From Cliona cf. orientalis (taxonomy: Eukaryota; Porifera; Demospongiae; Clionaida; Clionaidae), in assembly GCA_963930775.1 (NCBI GenBank), contig OZ005700.1:2745476-2809475 (forward strand): a stretch of 64,000 bases of DNA, written 5' to 3'. A model generated the notes under the pieces. The model was not told the origin of the DNA. It did no database searches and was given only the letters and a program-made list of their open reading frames with translations. Position 1 is the stretch's first letter. Each line of letters starts with the position of its first letter. Both the position numbers and the translations under genes were made by a program. Shown piece after piece: positions 49,778 to 61,400 of this stretch.

Positions 49778-52700
49778 ATGGCTGCTGGTGCTCGAGGTGG
49801 TGCCCTAAAAGAATTGTTCAAGATCGACGCCGAATACGCTGTTGGATCTGAGAAGCAGTACACCTTTTGCTACTTAGTCGATCCATTCGTGGACGGTCCA
49901 GCTCGAAGCGATTTCAAGAGCAAGAAGCTGTCCGCCATGAAGCGGGTGTTTGAGAATCAATATGGAGATGAAGCCATACCCTTAATGTGTATGATCCTCT
50001 TGGCTTGTGGCGACTCGAGTTCAAGTGTCCGGCTGGCGAAATATGCTCCGTCTCCATTTTCTGGTGTGAGGGTGAAGGAAGAGAGAAGCCGGATAACATA
50101 CAATTTGCGTTGTTTATTTGTGAACATTGCGAGTGCTTTGGACTCTAAATCGGATAATATGATCGAAGTGTTACAAGAGGAATTGCAAAACCGTGAATCG
50201 GCGGGAACCAAATTTCAGACGGTTTTGCTGCTACTGGAACGAGCTCATCAAGCCAGCATAATTCTGCCACAAAAGCTGACCCAATTGGAAGAGTGGCTTG
50301 GAGTCGTTGAAAGAGATGACTTGATCAAATTATACCTCGAACAGTTTGATCCCAACAAGCAATTTCCAGGTAGATATATAACACATGCTAGTAAAGTACC
50401 ATTATTTAATACCTATTTTGGGTAAACGGCATGAAAGTCAGTACAAAATTAATATGCTAGCTATAGTATATATTATAGGCTGGCCAGAATGTCGTGCATT
50501 TGGGATAATTATGGGATAGTGATCATGAAAATTAGTGATGTCAATCATGCCCTCCTTACCCATAATAATTATTATTATCGAAAAGTTTAAAGTCACTAGT
50601 ACCAACTTTCATTGTCCAAACCCTTCGTCCATAGGGCTGATGCTATTTATAGTCTAAAGCACCTATTTTTTCGTTATAACAGGCCATGAACAGATGCAAG
50701 AAGCAAGCGCTCCTCCTCCAGCAGTCGAAAGGCAGTGCAGTGAGAAGGCTACTGGACAAAATTGTGGGTACTACTAGCTCCCCCCTCCCCCTTTCACTGT
50801 GTTGTATTCATAGTGTGTTTATTCTTATCTGTAATCAGTGCGTTGTGACCAATTTCTTGTTGTTGTGAAGTTTCTATAATTTTTATTAATGAGTATCTGA
50901 CCTTAGACCCTTCAATACACCCCCATACCAAGATGCCCTGAACCAGTCCTATTCTTGCTCAATGAATATTCATTGCTACTAGTCAACAGTACTTATAGCT
51001 ACGATATCACAAAAACGCATGCATTCTCTTAGTGGTAGTTATGAATCAGAATCTGATATGTTTTTTTTTCAGCCACTACTGTTCCTCAACCAGGACATAC
51101 TTTACCCAAACATCCAAGCATTGACAGTGCTTACGGTGAAGAAGGTAATTAAGGGAATACCGTATAGCAGGGATACTTCAGCGAGGTCTTTAAATTGGCA
51201 AATTATTGGTAAAGATCAACAAATTAAACCTAACCAATAATAATTATTATGCTTGCACACCAACAATACGTATTTAAATTTGCCGAATTTTAATGCTCAC
51301 CATGTACTAGCTATACACTACTATCATGTCATTGTGGTAGTCTTGTGATAATTATCAACCATCAATTTGTGACATAGTACTGAATATTCTTTGTGTTTTT
51401 CATTTTCAGATTCAAGATCGAGGTCTTCATCTCATGGTGATCAATCAACTTTGGGTGAGTAGATCTATATAATATAGCACTTACCATAGTGTCCCGGGCA
51501 AGCACCCATATGTACTGCATTTCAAAGGGCCAATGTAGCAGCCTCTATATAAACGTATGGAATTTGATCCTGGGTAAGCGCCCATGTGGGCCAAAGTCGT
51601 GAGTTACGTTTAAGCGCCCATGGGCGCTTACCCAGGACACTACTGTATAATAATATGAATTGCACCAGATCAGACAATCTTGTCATTCTATTGTAGCATC
51701 CTATGGAAGCTCTGATCAATCCTCTAAGTTCCGAAGTGATAGCATAGGTGAGCTCACTCCAGCTGGAGTAATTTAATCATTATAAGTTTGGGGCACTGTA
51801 TATACCAAGGCATTGGGATAATTATTATGTGTGGAGATTTTAAACAACGTCATGTATTTTTGACCAAGAGTGTATTAGGAGGAGTACACAACTCCTGTAT
51901 GTTGGTATTGCACTTATGTTGTGAGATAGCAAGTACATGACATTTATTTGTGACGACTGTGTGGCCACAAGCCTATGAAGGGTAATGGGGTACAGAGGAG
52001 GTTGGACACAATTACGTGAAGTGAGTGTGTGACACTGTATAAAATGTAAGTCAATTTTAAATGTGAAAGCTGATTGAAATCCACAAGAAAAGAAAATCCA
52101 ATGCCATACCCCACCTGTCCAACCCTCACACTTCTTGCAAATCAAGAAAACTAGTTACTCAGAATGGTAACCAAAAACAGTATTTATCTATACAGTTGGC
52201 TTCTTTTACTGTTACAATCTACACGATTCATCTCTATTCCAGCTTCAGATTTGGCCCTAGTTTACAAACACAAACATTTTAGCTAGCTACCAGCTACTGT
52301 CATAAATGGTATTCTTTGAATACATGGCACATAATTGCATACCAAGGTCATGTGATGTGCATCATGTCCAATCTCCTCTGGTGGGGGTAGTTCCAACCAA
52401 TACTGCAGCACACCTGCTCATCATGTGTAAGGTCATGCACTGAACATGAAATCCGCATTGCTGTGGCCTATGGTTAGGCTGACACACGTAGGGACACGCT
52501 TGCTCATGCAGTTATATACTCTTCCTAATACACAGACTATTGATTCTTTCAACACTAGTGTCATCCCAAGGCCTAGGCCACTCCTGTATCTTCATTATTA
52601 TGCACAGATTCAATGAGAACCCCCAAATTTTCCACATATAACATTGAAATCATATATTATAGGAGTGAATGAGCTAATTAGCTAATTAGCCGCTAATTTT

Positions 52701-52821
52701 ACACATTATGTTCGTACTGACGTTTAGCTTCTTATCTATCAGATTCTAAATCTCCCACACTGCAGAGGAGAAAGGACCCAAAGATATCGAAGTGATGGTT
52801 TCCGGTTTGAAGATCAAGTAA
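49778..52821 (+). CDS. DED-like adaptor, paralog B (no protease)
   Basis: Exons 49778-50369, 50683-50763, 51073-51144, 51410-51454, 51697-51747 and 52766-52821 join in phase to 298 residues. The first exon (198 residues) is a close paralog of the DED-protease N-terminus, with DED core VLQEEL... LLLLERAHQ... DDLIKLYLEQF. The linker exons repeat the HEQMQEAS, DSRSRSSSHG and ASYGSSDQ modules of the long gene, and the last exon ends MVSGLKIK-stop. ZU5, UPA and S8 are absent. It probably acts as an adaptor or decoy for other DED proteins, which is inference. It sits head to head with PAP3, as the long gene does with PAP2. Confidence 0.85.
51482..51647. mobile_element. MITE, GTCCCGGG family, copy B
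   Basis: Ends TACCATAGTGTCCCGGGCAA and CCCAGGACACTACTGTA. It occupies the same intron position as 24044-24193 in the paralog. Confidence 0.85.
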
Positions 52822-53601
52822 CCACCACAACGATTAGCACAGTCATGCCATGACATATCCTCACACCTCGTAGCTACACTCCTCATCTGATGACCAACCG
52901 TAAAATAGATCTAACATAGTACTGCAGTCATTCTTGAGTTTACCATTCATATCTCCAACATTTAATAAGTACATTAATTTTGTTAACACCTGGAGACATT
53001 GACTAAAGGATGTCTGGTGCATCCTTCACAGTTCCATTCCCAGACTCCCATGCTCATGCAAGAGAGCGGTGATTTCTGGCACACATGAGATGCTGCATAT
53101 CTTGCATGTATATGTACATAATATTATGATTACACATCCATAATAATAATATTACACAACTTTTGCCGCTTGAAATGCAGCGCCATTAATGCATGTGATG
53201 CCCAGTGATTTTTGGGTGGTCATTAGGCACTAGGGTAGGATCCAGTGAGAGTGCATGCACGAGTATGAAATAAGGAAGTGTACGTGCACCCCCCTATTCT
53301 ACTATCTCCAACTTTCAGTTCCGCAGCTACACGCTGTATAATGGTGCCGGTGGTAGGAGTCACAGGACCTCAACAGGAAAATTGGGGGTGGGATAATAAT
53401 GGTGAAGAGCATTCCCCTAGCCTGGCCGATTTGGCTGATGGCTGTAATTTGTGGTTATCACCAGGACCGCAACAGGAAATAACCATGGATGAATATAAAG
53501 CGGGAGTTCATGCCAGTCAAAGTTCACCATCATCACCAATTGATTATCAGTTGAATTCATGAAGCAAGCTGTTAATTAAGTCTCTCACAGTAATTTGATG
53601 T
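52822..53601. other. Intergenic region between DED paralogs B and C
   Basis: AT-rich with the 3' end of B and the upstream region of C. A CCCCCCTATTCTACTATCTC block at about 53289-53310 recurs inverted near 60395-60415. No gene is seen. Confidence 0.5.
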
Positions 53602-56600
53602 ATGGCGCTGTCAAAACTATTGCAGATCAGCCGCCGCTATCCTCCCGGCTCTGACGAACACTACGTGTTTTGTTATCTAGCCAAACCTTTCGTGGCCATG
53701 GGCGGTAGTGGCTTTACCCAAATGAGGATCTCGGCTATGAAAACAGTGTTTGATAAGCAGCACAGTGAAGAAACTATACCGTTGATACGCATGCTACTTC
53801 TAGAGTGCGGCGATAAGAAATCAAGTGATGCGTTGAAGGAAGTAGATGCCAACAGCTGCTGTACAAATCTCGCAGCGATATCTTTCACAGGCAAGACAGT
53901 GGAGGAAGATAAAAGAATTTTATATAACTTTCGTTGCATGCTAATGTACGTTGTAACCAACTTGGATGACGGGGAAAGGGCTGATATGATTACTCTAATG
54001 CAAGATGAAATAAGCTATGAACCAGAAAAGAACGATTTTCAAACCCTGTTACTGTTGTTCGAAAAGGCCACTCAAGGTGACATAATTCTGCCACAAAAAC
54101 TTGATAGACTGAAGGACTGGCTATTGGAATTTAACAGAGAAGATTTGATCAGATACATCAATCAATTTGAACCCAAGAAGCAGTTCCCAGGTGAGTGTAC
54201 AATATCATATGCATGTCAGTACATGAATACTAAAACCATAAATTATAGCAAGAGAATAGCATGTGGGACCACTTCGGATCTCATTTTTGTTTGTATATTA
54301 TTATAATATAATAATATGCATCCATCACGCTTTGGAATGCTGATGTTCTATGTTGTATGCGTTATAAGTATACATATATCCTGATTCACCCTTGTATCCT
54401 AGGTAACAGGGGTGTTATAACTAAAATATTGACCTCCCCCAGGCAATTATAATCCCCTGTGAACACCATAGTGCACTGCACTAAAAATATGCCAGCCAAC
54501 AACTTCTACCAGCTAAATGCAACCACTAAGAAACTGACCAATCAGGATATATATCAGATGTCGCATGGTAGGCACGTGTATTATGGATTATAAAGCCCCT
54601 CCCCCTCGGGCTGCGCCCTCGGGGTCGTGGGCTTTATAATCCATAATACACTCCCTACCATGTGATATCTATTACATATGGTGTGTGCATGTCACAGCTG
54701 CACTGACTATTGTCTGTGGGGCTCAGTGCACACTAGGAGTGCATGCATGTGTGATAGCATGAGTTTGGAAGAGTGCAATCTACTACAGGTATTCATAATA
54801 TTGACCTCACTATCAGTCATCAATTTGTAGGTGTTTTATCAATTAGTGTGGTCAAGCTGTAGTAGCTGTGGCTTGCCTGAGTCAGAGGAACACCTCTACT
54901 GCACTGTTTATACTGCTATACAATTACTAATGACATGACATGCAGGGCCTGTTTGGGGTGAGCCTGAGCTGAGCCTCTGAAAGTCTCTGTCAGTAGCTGT
55001 GACTCAAAAACTTTAATCAAAGCCATAGCACGATAGATCTTGAAGACCACTGATACAGATCCAAGCAAATAATGATAGACAGTCTTATAGTGCCGTGTAG
55101 GCCTGTGGGTCTACAGCTGCATGATAGTCCCCTCCATCGACAGTCAATACGTACAACGTTTTACTATTGCCTCTGTTATCAGAGTCATCAGTGAGCCTCA
55201 GTAGCATGTCTAGTCTATCTTTACCGTGTTCTTAGCTGGTCCTTGCGCTATTGAGCTGATGACAGGCTCTATCTCGCTCAGAGTCTCCTCCTTTGGAGCC
55301 TTCTGCTTGCTTCTGTACGGCGCGGTACGGCAGCTTGCTTGATCAATGCAATACAGGTTTGAGTGTAAATTTGCAATTCGCTAAATTAGAACGGCGTATA
55401 TACGGCCAGTGTCCCAGGCACGAGAATGCGCAATAGAATATTTCGCGTTTATGTCCGTAGAGCATCACTGGGTGTATAATTTCGCGTGACCGACGTACCA
55501 TAATATATATATACAATTCGCGCACAGCTGTACCATTTATGTGGGGCTCGCTCAGGCTCGCCCCAATTACATCACCACTGCCATGATAGTATTAATTCGT
55601 GAATACAACATGTAAAACGCTGTCTGTACGCTGTGATATACTTGTAGTTGCACGTTCTGTACTCTTGGTGGATTCGTATTTCTATACTGATAGCCTACTC
55701 TCACTACATGTGTAAGCAGGTAGTATACATTAGGGTATTCTATGAGATTTTGTGGCTAGAGTACCAGCACTGCATCTTCTGGTGCCTGAGCAGACTGTAG
55801 AGGTGGTATATATATATGGAGGTACGTACCAGGTTTGAACCTTACTTGAGGCTTTGACATTTTTTTCCCTTTCTGTTTCAAGTTTTTAGTTGCAAGTTTG
55901 CTTGAATATTATAATCAATAACCTCTGGTTATATTATCATTCTAAGCAGACACAACAAAAATGTTATTATATAGAAAACAGCCAAGACTCTCTATTAGGT
56001 TTACGTCTTGCCAGTGTTTAGATGTTGCATATAGTTATCCTGGTCGAGGATAGGAGCCTAGCCCTCAGATTCTTGGTCCTCAGCAGGGCCCTGATTGTGG
56101 GGATGCATGTAGTCGAAATGTTGATAAGTTGTAAACCGACCGTTCACTAACAGTTATTTGCAAAGAATCTTATTGCAACTGAGAACCATGTCACTTACTT
56201 ATACTACTATTTATTTTTGATTCTGAAACTAGAATTTAAGTATACAATATCTTCCAGGTCTGTCAACTCCCATTCTGGAAACAGGGACTGCTCGTGTTCA
56301 GAGACAGTACAGTGACTTACAGCAGCAGGCTGTCTGTGAGTTTAATTACCTCAAAATCAAATTAAGCTAAGCTATATACCCACCTATATAATTATGTGCA
56401 TGGAATTTTGCTCAGTGAACAGTGACCTAGCTAGACTTCACTGATTGAACCTCTACAGAGCCTCTTCGCCACACCTGTTCGCTATATATTAGTTAGACAC
56501 TGTTTAGGAGGTTTTTACGTGATTTAGAAGACCGAAGGGCTCTATGTAGAATCCCGAGCGCAGCGAGGGTTCTACGGAGCCCTGAGGTCTTCTAAATCAC

Positions 56601-57990
56601 GTGGAAACCGACTAAACAGTGTCTAGTAAGTTTAGATCATAATAGTAAAACACTGTAATAACCCGAGGATACAAAGTTGTAGGGGTTCTATCAAAATCTT
56701 GTAGGGGTTCTATCAGACTTGTAGGGGTACTATCACATTTAATATATATTTAGGTACCTGCTAATGACCAATCAGATTGCAGTATTTGTTACAGCTATGA
56801 TCTAAAGTAAAATAATATATCATCCCCTTCTTCCTGTTGCTTTCCTTCATGTACAATGACCATTGAGAGTTCCAAGTCTGTAAACGCTTCAGTGGACATG
56901 AATGCGTAAACTATTACTATGCTGATAAGAGATAGTATGTACTTACACTACCCATGATATTTGTCATGGTACACTGACAGTGCTGATGCATGCTTATAGT
57001 TATAAAATTTAATTGAGCACAAAATGTGACATTAAGACCACCACATGATGTACATGCCTGGATTATTGCTCATCTTGTTTATCATTAGTGTTACTATAAT
57101 TATTATTAATTTTTGACTGATTGCTTTTAGCCACTACTGTGCGTCCTGAGATGCCTACTGCAGAGGTAGTGGCAGGTGGTGCTGCAGGTGTTGGCGTTGC
57201 ATTCACAGGACCTGATGTCACTAGGAAAGCTCACTTGGGCAGCACTGGCAAGCAGGAGAGTGCTGACAGTGCATATGGAGAAGGAGGTGAGAAAGGAAGG
57301 GTTGAGGGAGACTACCTTGAGCTAATTACTATGGGTGTACTACCATGCTATCGCTGTGGTCCGTATGATGCAATAATTGGTTGACTATTTGTACTTTCAG
57401 ATCCCAGAGAAAGATGTGGATCTTGTGGTGAGTTGACATACAACAGTGATTATTCTGCAGGGTTGTAAAATGAAACTCTGCTTGAAAGTTGTTCTGATAT
57501 GGTAGCATCATCTTAGATTCATAGAGGAAAGCATAGAACTCCCTCCACTGTGATGCAATTTTAATGGTCTAGACACATCCAATGTAATCAGCATCGATCA
57601 CATTTCTGCATCTCATGGAGAACTCTATTATGTCTCCTGAAAATACCAGCTATTGTTATGTATGCAGCTCAGACAGTGTAAGATAGCTGGGTACCGGAGA
57701 CTGCATGTGCTCCGCTATAATAATATTATGGCTTCCTTCCTGTTCTTGAATATAGTGTATTGTGCCGCTCAATTGTAGGTTGTTACCCAGTCCTATTGTC
57801 AGCTGCTACTAATCACTATCACTGTGGAGCTAGTGGATATGCATAGATAAAGTATGACATTGTACTGTAATGGTTACATAATATTTTACTTGTTGCAGAT
57901 GAGGCAGTGGGAGGCAAAGTTACTGAACTCGTACTACAGCGGAAAAATAACATCAGTCCTAATGGATACTCATATCGGAAACTCACATAG
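53602..57990 (+). CDS. DED-like adaptor, paralog C
   Basis: Exons 53602-54190, 56258-56335, 57131-57286, 57401-57427 and 57899-57990 join in phase to 313 residues. The first exon matches paralogs A and B at a lower level (LLQISRRYPPGSDEHYVFCYL; DED-like core TLLLLFEKATQ... EDLIRYINQFEPKKQFPG). The tail is Ser/Gly/Ala-rich (TTVRPEMPT, DSAYGEGG) and ends YSYRKLT-stop. Every linker exon is phase 1-1, as in A and B, so linker modules can be shuffled without breaking frame. No enzymatic domain is visible. The function is probably homotypic DED interaction. Confidence 0.82.
54564..54662. repeat. Perfect-arm hairpin in paralog C intron
   Basis: TGTATTATGGATTATAAAGC and its inverse flank a GC-rich loop (CCCTCGGGCTGCGCCCTCGG). 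Arms extend to ATGGTAGG/CCTACCAT, about 37 bp. Confidence 0.75.
54935..55565. repeat. Relative of the foldback element
   Basis: Starts GCAGGGCCTGTTTGGGGTGA and ends GTGGGGCTCGCTCAGGCTCG, a single-arm version of 24490-25750. Confidence 0.7.
56493..56626. repeat. Foldback hairpin TTAGACACTGTTTAG
   Basis: Arms TTAGACACTGTTTAGGAGGT... and the inverse ending AACAGTGTCTAG (about 40 bp each) flank GGGCTCTATGTAGAATCCCG. It lies in the paralog C intron. Confidence 0.75.
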
Positions 57991-58442
57991 CTAATAATTG
58001 TATCAATTCAGTTTTGACAGTTTTTAACTCTTTTCCTGTAATACAGTATATACCACAATTAAATTTGCATGTCACTGGCAGAATTAATATTCTCATACCC
58101 AGCTGCAGGCCTTCCCACATTCCAAAACATGGCCGGGAATTTGTAGTTAACCTCTACTAGGCACTCACTATCACTTACGAGCCATGGCCAATGACTATCA
58201 AATTGCAACTCGGCTCAATAATAATTAGTTTGCCCATAATAATATTATAGATACTAAATTATTGAACTGGGGAGGAGAGGGATTGAAGTTTCCAGGATCC
58301 TACAGTGGCCCTGACTCAGTACTACGGTATTGGTAAAGGTCGTACACGGAACAGGTATACTCGTTCCATATAAAGAGCACTCACCTAGCCATGTGGCTGT
58401 AGCTGTACTGTGAGCTGTGGACTGCCTTGTAGGACGTTCAAT
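57991..58442. other. Intergenic region upstream of LTV1
   Basis: Between the paralog C stop and the LTV1 ATG. AT-rich; it should contain the LTV1 promoter. No motif is recognised. Confidence 0.5.
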
Positions 58443-61400
58443 ATGGTAAGCTAAGAGGCAGTTTCTAAGTTGAGGTGCGATTTGCAAGGAATTTGTTGTT
58501 GCTCAGGGTCGCAAGAAGAAGCCATTTATCGACAAGAAGCACGCCCAGACGTTCAGCCTCGTCCCCAGGAGTCAGAAGGACCCTCTCCATGACGACCCAG
58601 AGGAGGCACAGTACGTACTCAAGCAAGTCAAGGTACTACTGTCTTCAGTAATTCTGAGCAAAGCGAGGTTCTCACTCGGGTCCTGGTTGCACTTTAATAC
58701 GATTCACTGCCACGAGATCAATTCTCATTAGATCAACTCCCACAAGATCAATTCTCAATTCTTGCCAAATCAACTTGTCACGAGATCAATTCCCATATGA
58801 TCAACTCAATTTGTGGATGGGACATTCTCAATCTGCCCATCGATTTTCCATCAGGTCCAAATTTAACCAATGATCTATGCCTTGCTTCCTAACAAACAAC
58901 GGAACTCGCACAACCATTCATACATGTTCCTGAAAAGATGCCACCTTACACCTTGGACTAACACTCTCTTCATACTTGTGCAATTTTGAATTGGAAATCA
59001 TTCAAGCATGGTTTCCAGTGCACACGCAAATAACTATGGCATTCATAGCTAACAATGAAGATGAAGATGCAGGTGTGTGAGTTAGGAGCTACACGGCCTC
59101 CATGAAGACTAAGGGTCAAAGAAAGAGAGAGAATTCAGACTTTTGTGGAACAGTTAGTACGTATCAAGAATCAACAATATTAGCATGTATATGAAAAGAT
59201 ATGAGTTGATTAAACTGAAACTGATCTCGTGACAAGTTGATTTGGCGAGAATTGATTACATGAGAATTGACCTCGTGGGAGCTAATCTAATGAAAATTGA
59301 TCTCATGGGAGCACCCCTTTAAGATTTACGTGATTTCCCCCAAATAATTTTCTAAAAAGCGCTCCTGGCCACCAGAGCAACACAGGCCAGTGTTTACAGT
59401 TTATCAACTGTTGATCTGATTGCTAACCTGCTACCAAGTGTACAAAGCCATGCAATGCTTCATCTTGCCTAAGTGTGTACAGTCAAGCCTCCGAACAAAG
59501 CACACTTTGGGAACTGGCCTCTTGTCCTTTGCTCGGAGGTTGTCCCTATCGCGGATGTTCATGATTTTTCGACCCATTTTGATTGTATTATCCTTAACAA
59601 GTAAATCCACTGAAATGCATGATAAGAGCAGTAGAGATGATAATCAAGTGGTTGGTATGTTCTGTTTTCAGTATCAGGCTGAATTTTTTTGGTTTCTGAA
59701 GTACTGGCTACTCAAAAATCGTTATCTGGATTCAAGACTAATATTATTATTGCGCATGCGGCACAATATCGCGACCACCTAGATAGTGGCAAAGGTGGGC
59801 ATGGCATCATTAATTTAAGGGCATGGTTTCCGGATGTCCGCTATTTAGCGGCAGTTTTGCATTGAAAAGTCACGTTGGGAGCTTGGATCTTGTCCGCTGT
59901 CCGGAATCGAGAAGCGTCCGCTTCTCGGAGGTTGCTAATGTACTATAACTATGCTAAATTCAATCGGTAACACGGCACTTGTCCGCTGTAGAGAGATTGT
60001 GCGCTTCTTGGAGGGTCCGTTATCAGAGGCTCAACTATTTGAAAAATTGTGCAGCTCCCTTAAAGCCTGCACTCCACTATCACAGTTGTGGCCCCTATTT
60101 GATTACTACTCACAGATTGGCTGACTTTCAGACTCCACCTTGCCAGAGACGGCCAAACAGTTCTACAGGGTTTAAGCACCACCTGACTCGTATCGATACA
60201 AACTTGCCCCACCCTATACGCTTAGCCTTGTGCTTTGGCACGTGCCAAGGCACTTGGGCTGTGCATAGTGTCCTAATTAATTTTAGGGGAGATATCCGCA
60301 TTTCAGGCCCTGTGACTCCTAGCCTGCAACCATTATACAATGTAGCTGCTATGGAACCATAGATAATAATAGAGGGGGTGGAACTGAAAGTCAAAGATAG
60401 TAGAATAGGGGGATGCACTGTCTTATTTCCTACTCATGTACTTCCACCAGATGCCTGGTGACTCAGTCTACTTGCAATTGTGGGGTGTGGTGCAACACTA
60501 AATCCCTGTACATGTGGCTTATGCGCTGAACAAGGGAATTCCTGCACTCATGTGTGTCCCTAGTAGTAGATCAGAATATTATTCAATCTTGTTATAATAT
60601 TATAGGCCTATAGGCAGTTCATACTATGCTCCATCTAGTGCTCTTGTAGCCTCATCCTCATCCCCAGGCCACTCACATGTGGTTTTATTTCCATGTTTGC
60701 AGGACTCTAAATCTGGTTCAGTTCCCTCGTTGGACAAGGATGACCGTCTCTCCGAGCAGCAGAAGTATGGCATCTACTTTGACGATGATTACGATTACCT
60801 CCAGCACTTGAAGGAGCCTGGGGCCACAGTGCTGGAGCCAGTTGGGGACTCACTCCAGTCTTCCACTGATGGAAAGGTACATGTATGTCTGTGTAGCCTT
60901 GTCCCGGATTCTTCCTCTTTCTCCTTTTCCCATCCTTAAATGTGTGGCCCAGCTAGACCCTTGTCTCCCTACAGTGGAATCCCTCTATTCCTCACATCTT
61001 TGGGACAGCTTCAAGTATCCTGATTAAAGGAGGTATCCTCATTTCAGGGTTGGATTTGTACACTTGGGCTGTGCATACTGTCCTGATTAAGGGAGATGTC
61101 CCATTTCAGGGGTATTCTTATAGTCTGTGTCCTGAAATTGTCTTCACAAACTGCCAAGTTATAATCTGCCAATAGGGCCTACTCACATAGCAATCCAGTA
61201 CTCTACCTCTTAGTTTAAATCCACCAACATCTTTTCAAAGGTAACTAGAGCTCTGTAGAGCACATACCCTGCACGCACATTGCGCAATCTATAGATTTAC
61301 TTTCGATGCATGGCTATAATTTTGTGAACTTGAGAGAAATAATGAAAATGCTGCTTAATTGTTCTGGTGACACTTTAAACAGCGTTCTCTGCACCCAGAC

